A stretch of DNA of 64,000 bases. Source: Pezizomycotina sp. ARF18 (lineage: Eukaryota > Ascomycota). The notes beneath the pieces were generated by a model. It saw only the letters and a list, made by a program, of their open reading frames with translations, was not told the origin of the DNA and did not search any database. Positions 59,792 to 64,000 of the stretch are shown here, in pieces. Each line of letters opens with the position of its first letter. Positions within the stretch are counted from its first letter, which is position 1. The position numbers and the translations under genes were made by a program. The stretch covers positions 67,170 through 131,169 of the forward strand of contig AZLU01000089.1 of NCBI GenBank assembly GCA_002224055.1, written 5' to 3'.

Positions 59792-61267
59792 ATGGAGCCC
59801 CCATCACAACATCTCCACCGCCGCGCCTTGACGACATCCGCCACTCCTCAACGAAAAACTACACCGCCCTCGTAGCCTCCTTCTTCAACTCCACAATCCC
59901 ACCCTCCCTCTCCTCCAACGCGCAGGATACTACCTCCCACCACTCGAAATAACATTCCTAACACTCTCAACGCTCTTCGTCATCCTCCGACTATACTCCC
60001 GCTATGTTTCCTCCTCCTTCGGTCCCGACGACGTATTCGTTTTTTTGGCGCTGGTATGCGGATGCATACTCACAACACTAAACATAACTGCCGTCTACCA
60101 GTGGGGATTAGGGAGGCACTACACAGACCACGCACGCGTGGACTACGAAATGCTAGGAGTGTTAGAATGGGCCAATAGCTTCGTATTCGTCCTCTCCGCA
60201 TTATTCGCTAAAATGTCAATACTGTGTTTCTACCTCCGTTTCGCCGAAGCGCTCGGCACTACATTCCGTTACGCCGTGTACACCACCATGACGTTCGTTA
60301 CTCTCTGACACTGTCAATCGCAGCGGTGTTGGTTTCCGCCTGCCGACCGTTATACGCGTGGTGGTCCGTCGCGTCGTTCGAGAAGCATGGCGGGAGGCAG
60401 TGTATGAGTACCGAAGACGTGGGGATAGTGTTATTTTTACTGCAGGTGTTAATATGGTTAGCGATGTGTGGTGTATTGTTACCGGTGAAGGTGCTTTGGA
60501 AGCATTTGAGGGGGTGCTGGGGGTGGCAGAGGGTTAGGGTTATGTGCTTGCCGGTTTTGGGGTTGCTGTGAGTATTCGACCAATCTTACGATATGTAGGC
60601 GCTAATGACCTGGTGGATGTTGTTTTTTTTAGGGCGTGTATCATCGCTGCTGTCCGTATAAAACCGCTCGTGGACTTACTATTCGGTGCAGATCCATCCT
60701 GTAAGTTAAAACCTAACCCTCTACTACCCTGGATTTCTCCTTCATCATTTTACAAAAACTCATTTCACTCACCTACCTCCTACAGGTCCGAATACCCCCT
60801 CTACACCCTCGTCGCCATAGAAATAGACATAATAATAACCTGCGCCTGCCTCCCTTCTCCAAACCCGCCTTCCTCCGAATCCTCTCCCTCAAATGCCTCT
60901 CCAGCATCCCCATCGTCTCGTCTCTGTTACAAAAATACGGACCGTGTACGTGTTCGTCGCCGATGTGCGAGCGTAGCCATGAGAGTAGGAGTAAAGAGGA
61001 TGAGGTTGTGGAGAGGGTTAGGAGGCCGAGCGCGGCGCATGTATTTGGTGATATGGATTGTATGATTTATTGCGAGGTGGGGTGTGGGAGGGTTGAGGGG
61101 AGGAGGAGAGGGACTGTGAGGGGCACGTTAGTGAAGAAATGGGGGATAGACATGACGGAAGTGAAGTGGAGAAGGGCGAGGAACGTATACGAGATCGGGG
61201 AAGGGGGAGGATGGTCGAGAGTTCGAGTAGTGAGGGGACGGTGAGCACGGGAGGAACCTCGGGACGG
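59792..61267 (+). CDS. SAT4/rhodopsin-like integral membrane protein
   Basis: This is the clearest of three members here of the fungal rhodopsin-domain family (PF20684). ATG 59792 gives MEPPSQHLHRR. Helix 1 is LEITFLTLSTLFVILRLYSR, then SFGPDDVFVFLALVCGCIL, the family signature YQWGLGRH (about 60098), NSFVFVLSALFAKMSILCFY, SLTLSIAAVLVSACRP, ILFLL-type helices with LIWLAMCGVLLPVKVLWK, and after introns at 60568-60632 and 60701-60785, YTLVAIEIDIIITCACLP, the usual last helix. A charged cytoplasmic tail (RSHESRSKEDEVVERV) closes it near 61242-61267, depending on frame. Frame changes occur near 59880, 60300 and 60850. About 400 residues. Role unknown. Confidence 0.65.
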
Positions 61268-61563
61268 TGAAGTTTAATGATGTTGTTTTCTCGTGATAGT
61301 ATCTTGCTTTTGTAGTGTTATTATACGGGCGGGGTTTGGTTTTCCAGGCGTTTCTTTCATTCCTTTCGGCGGGTTCATTTCTCATATGGTTCCACAGGCG
61401 ACATTCCTTTATCACGATAGTAGTACAGATATTGTAATATAATATCATTAATATCTCGATTCATTGATCTCTTCGCGTTCTCTTCACTGCTACAACTTTG
61501 CTCTAATAAAGGCGACATTCTACATCTCTTTATCTAAACATGAAGTCATTGGTATCCAAAAAC

Positions 61564-63090
61564 CTAAAGATCAGGATCCTCGTCGAATCCTTCTTGCCCG
61601 TTAAACTGTCCCAAATCCTCATCCGGCCCGTTAAACATCCTAGCATAACCCTCCTCCTGACTAACCTCCTCCTCCCCCGCAACTTCAAACATAAACACCC
61701 GCTAACAGGTTGCACCACATCACCCATCCCATCATGCTCCATACCGACCATCTTCTCAATAACCTTCTCCCCTTTCTTCAACCTAACCCATCACCATCAA
61801 CACCCTCCCCATCTCCTCTTCCTCTACCTCCTCCCTCCTCCAAAAGATATTATTCCTCATATTCTTCAATTTCTCAAAGTAACTCTCCCTCTTCTCACCT
61901 AACTCGAATGGACGCGTAGAGTAGCCGTCGCTACTCTCCACGAATTTTTTGAGGACGGGAGATGATTTCTGTCCGCTGTCGCTGATTTTAACGCCGACGT
62001 GACCGGCTACCATGCGGCAGTTACTCTCGACGCCGTTGTCGTTGAGTCGAACGTCGACTTCGCAGTAGCCTGGTGGGATATCCTGCGTGTCGATTTTATG
62101 GTAGACTACGCCGTCGAGTTTTAGGAGTGCGTCCTCGTCGAAGCCGCAGTACCACCGCCGATTTCTTTTCGTTGGCGGTGTGCTTGTTGTACAACGCCGC
62201 GCCGGATTCGGAGAAGAAGCAGAAGGCGGTTATCCAACGGTCAGCCACGTAGGGCCGCTGCCGCCGCCGTGGTGGTGCGCTACTCTATTCCAAAAGTTCT
62301 TGACGTCGGCGGAATCGGGATCATCGAAGGTTGCGATGAAGCGTTTGACGATGGGCGTTAGGAGGGACGCCCACGTCTCCGTCTGCTTCCCAAAAGAAGG
62401 CAACTTCTCCAACCGCCGTAAAATCTCCTCATAATCCCCCTTCTCACCAAGCAACGTAACAGCAGGCAACCCACAGCAAAGGCTAAATTTATAATCAAAG
62501 TACTTCTTCAGCGTCGCCATCATCATAACAGCACCCACAACCCTATCGTTATCCTCCGTCGTAGTAAAAGACGGAATAATCCACTCCCTCAACCCTCATC
62601 TTTAACGTTCTTCTGTAGTAACTCGCCCATCTGCGACGCGAACACCCAAAATCCACGTTGTACTTATTACCTCCACCGCTTGAATCTCCAACTCCTTTTC
62701 CCATCGTGGGAAACGAACAAATGCCGAAGCGACTTCGCGTTCGCGTTGACGTATAGATTAAACTGCGAGAGGATGGATAGCCATACGTCGTCCGGCGGAT
62801 GATTAGGTGATTGTGGTGGTTGTAGGCCGTTATGGCGGTTTTGACGAAGGAGTTGGAGGATGGGAATATGTCCAATTTTCCGGCATTTTCAGTTTTATCA
62901 CTAGAGGAGTGGGTTTTGAAGTAAGGATCGAAGGACGATTGGATTACCTCGCCGGCGGTGGATGAGATATTATGGGATACGGCGGACGCAGGAGTTCCCT
63001 GGAGAAGGATGGAGGTTTGGCGGAGCGGTTGGAGAGGTGGTAGGGTGGTAAGGGAGGTTGAGAGAAGGGAGGGTGAGTTGTTACTGGCAT
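61564..63090 (-). CDS. DUF4419 domain protein
   Basis: ATG 63090 starts MPVTT. Readable in order: NSFVKTAITAYNHHNHLIIR (about 62845), followed by a stretch reading DDVWLSILSQFNLYVNA in the next frame; NKYNVDFGC; REWIIPSFTTTEDNDRV, VVGAVMMMATLKKYFDYKFS, LCCGLPAVTLLGEKGDYEEI and LLTPIVKRFIATFDD; then GWITAFCFFSESG, EVDVRLNDNGVESNCRMVAG, QPVSGW-like FMFEVAGEE, and an acidic tail ending DEDPDL at 61564. The PAVTLLG, WITAFC and MVAGHVG blocks are landmarks of DUF4419, widespread in filamentous fungi and of unknown function. Frame changes occur near 63070, 62790, 62600, 62230, 62110 and 61700, with no substitution stops seen. About 505 residues. Confidence 0.75.
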
Positions 63091-64000
63091 TTTTGTATCT
63101 TTTTGCTGGAGGTTTGCTTATACTAAAGTAGTGATGATCCTAGGAGTTGTTTATCGACGATGGTTTGGTGGAGGGGATCGATGCTCGACCGCCGCGGGGG
63201 GGGAGGGTTTATAGACGGTCCGACGGTATACAACTTTCTGACTCAAAATCTGTTCAGTTACGGGTTATTGAATATGCAAACTCAAGCTCGTTATGAGTAA
63301 AGTGGCCTAACGGAAACCCTTTTTTATATAGTTTTCCAGCCTGACAGCATTCATGACACCCTAATAATTGAAGGTTTTCGCCTGTCGATCGGCAGATTTT
63401 AAGGGGCAGTGACAGATAAAAAGTGGGGCTGAGGATTGAGCTGGCTCTCAGCCCCGCCTTAGCAGAAAATCTTTGACATTCGTGACACTTCCGGTATTTG
63501 GCATTTCCACCAGTAGGAAGTCGTTTGTGAACGATACTCAGAAAAATCAGACTTTGATTGTTATTATTTCGACATGATTGGGTTTACGCGTTGGGTAGAG
63601 GAGGAGGAAAGAAAGAGGTGGCTTTGGGAATAAGATACTTACTCAAAGAACACGTTTTTTAAGTTTTAAATCCGGGACAATGACAGTTTCGTGCCCGCCC
63701 ATCCAAAGAAAAGAGTGTAAGAGCCATTGATTTCTTCAAAGCCTTGGAGCATCGTGTTAGATTTCGGTAAGGTTCAGAAGATTCGAGAACTTTTTTTCCA
63801 TTGATATGCTCTGTTCTATATCATGTAAATACTGCCACGTATCGGATAAATTCAGAAGTATTTCTGTATATTTGGAAAGGGAAAAGGCCTATAGGCTATG
63901 GAGGCGAGAGGATTGCTTTATACTTTATCCTCAGCCAATGTTCCCTGTGAACTGATGTAGTACAGAGTTTCACGCGCGCAGATTCGCGTCTCGATACTAT
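63091..64000. other. intergenic, no gene seen
   Basis: Upstream region of the DUF4419 gene to the end of the window, with a G run near 63196. No coding sequence is supported. Confidence 0.55.

Overview
The window reads as nuclear DNA of a filamentous ascomycete (Pezizomycotina). The evidence is short GT-AG introns of about 65-330 bp with TACTAAC branch points, and a gene set typical of that group: three SAT4/rhodopsin-like membrane proteins, a DOMON-cytochrome b561 protein, DUF6604-like and DUF4419 proteins, F-box proteins, and secreted repetitive or cysteine-rich proteins. I cannot name the species. I see no rRNA, tRNA or CRISPR array, and no transposon that I can defend.

Layout. 0.9-2.5 kb: a worn SAT4-like gene. 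2.5-5.3 kb: a gap with a telomere-like repeat. 5.7-7.9 kb: a secreted collagen-like Gly/Pro-rich gene of eight exons, six of them tiny in-frame cassettes. 10-16 kb: two head-to-tail decayed UPF1-like helicase genes plus an inverted C-terminal fragment. 17-18.6 kb (-): DOMON-cytochrome b561. 21.9-24.8 kb: a tandem F-box pair. 25-30 kb (-): an ABCA-type full ABC transporter. 31.9-32.7 kb (-): an unidentified decayed gene. 34.5-35.3 kb (-): a charged low-complexity protein. 38.6-41 kb: a DUF6604-like gene convergent with an unknown gene. 43.4-46.3 kb: a cysteine-module secreted protein and a convergent DUF7029/DUF7223-like secreted protein. 48.5-49.6 kb: a second SAT4-like gene. 49.9-51.8 kb (-): an unknown nuclear-looking protein. 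52.8-53.7 kb: a second cysteine-module secreted protein. 54.1-56.2 kb (-): a third F-box gene. 59.8-61.3 kb: a third SAT4-like gene. 61.6-63.1 kb (-): a DUF4419 protein. The rest is AT-richer intergenic DNA with many A/T homopolymers.

Nearly every gene changes reading frame several times, yet the protein signal carries straight across the breaks and few stops come from substitutions. In every break I resolved in the collagen-like gene and the first F-box gene, one base has been lost from a mononucleotide run. I therefore treat most of these loci as probably intact genes seen through homopolymer undercalls. Only the helicase loci and a few fragments look truly decayed, with nonsense changes as well. 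The genes do not form one evident pathway. The common themes are secretion and membranes (collagen-like, cysteine-module, DUF7029-like, b561, ABC and SAT4 proteins) and small local gene families (helicase, F-box, SAT4, cysteine-module).
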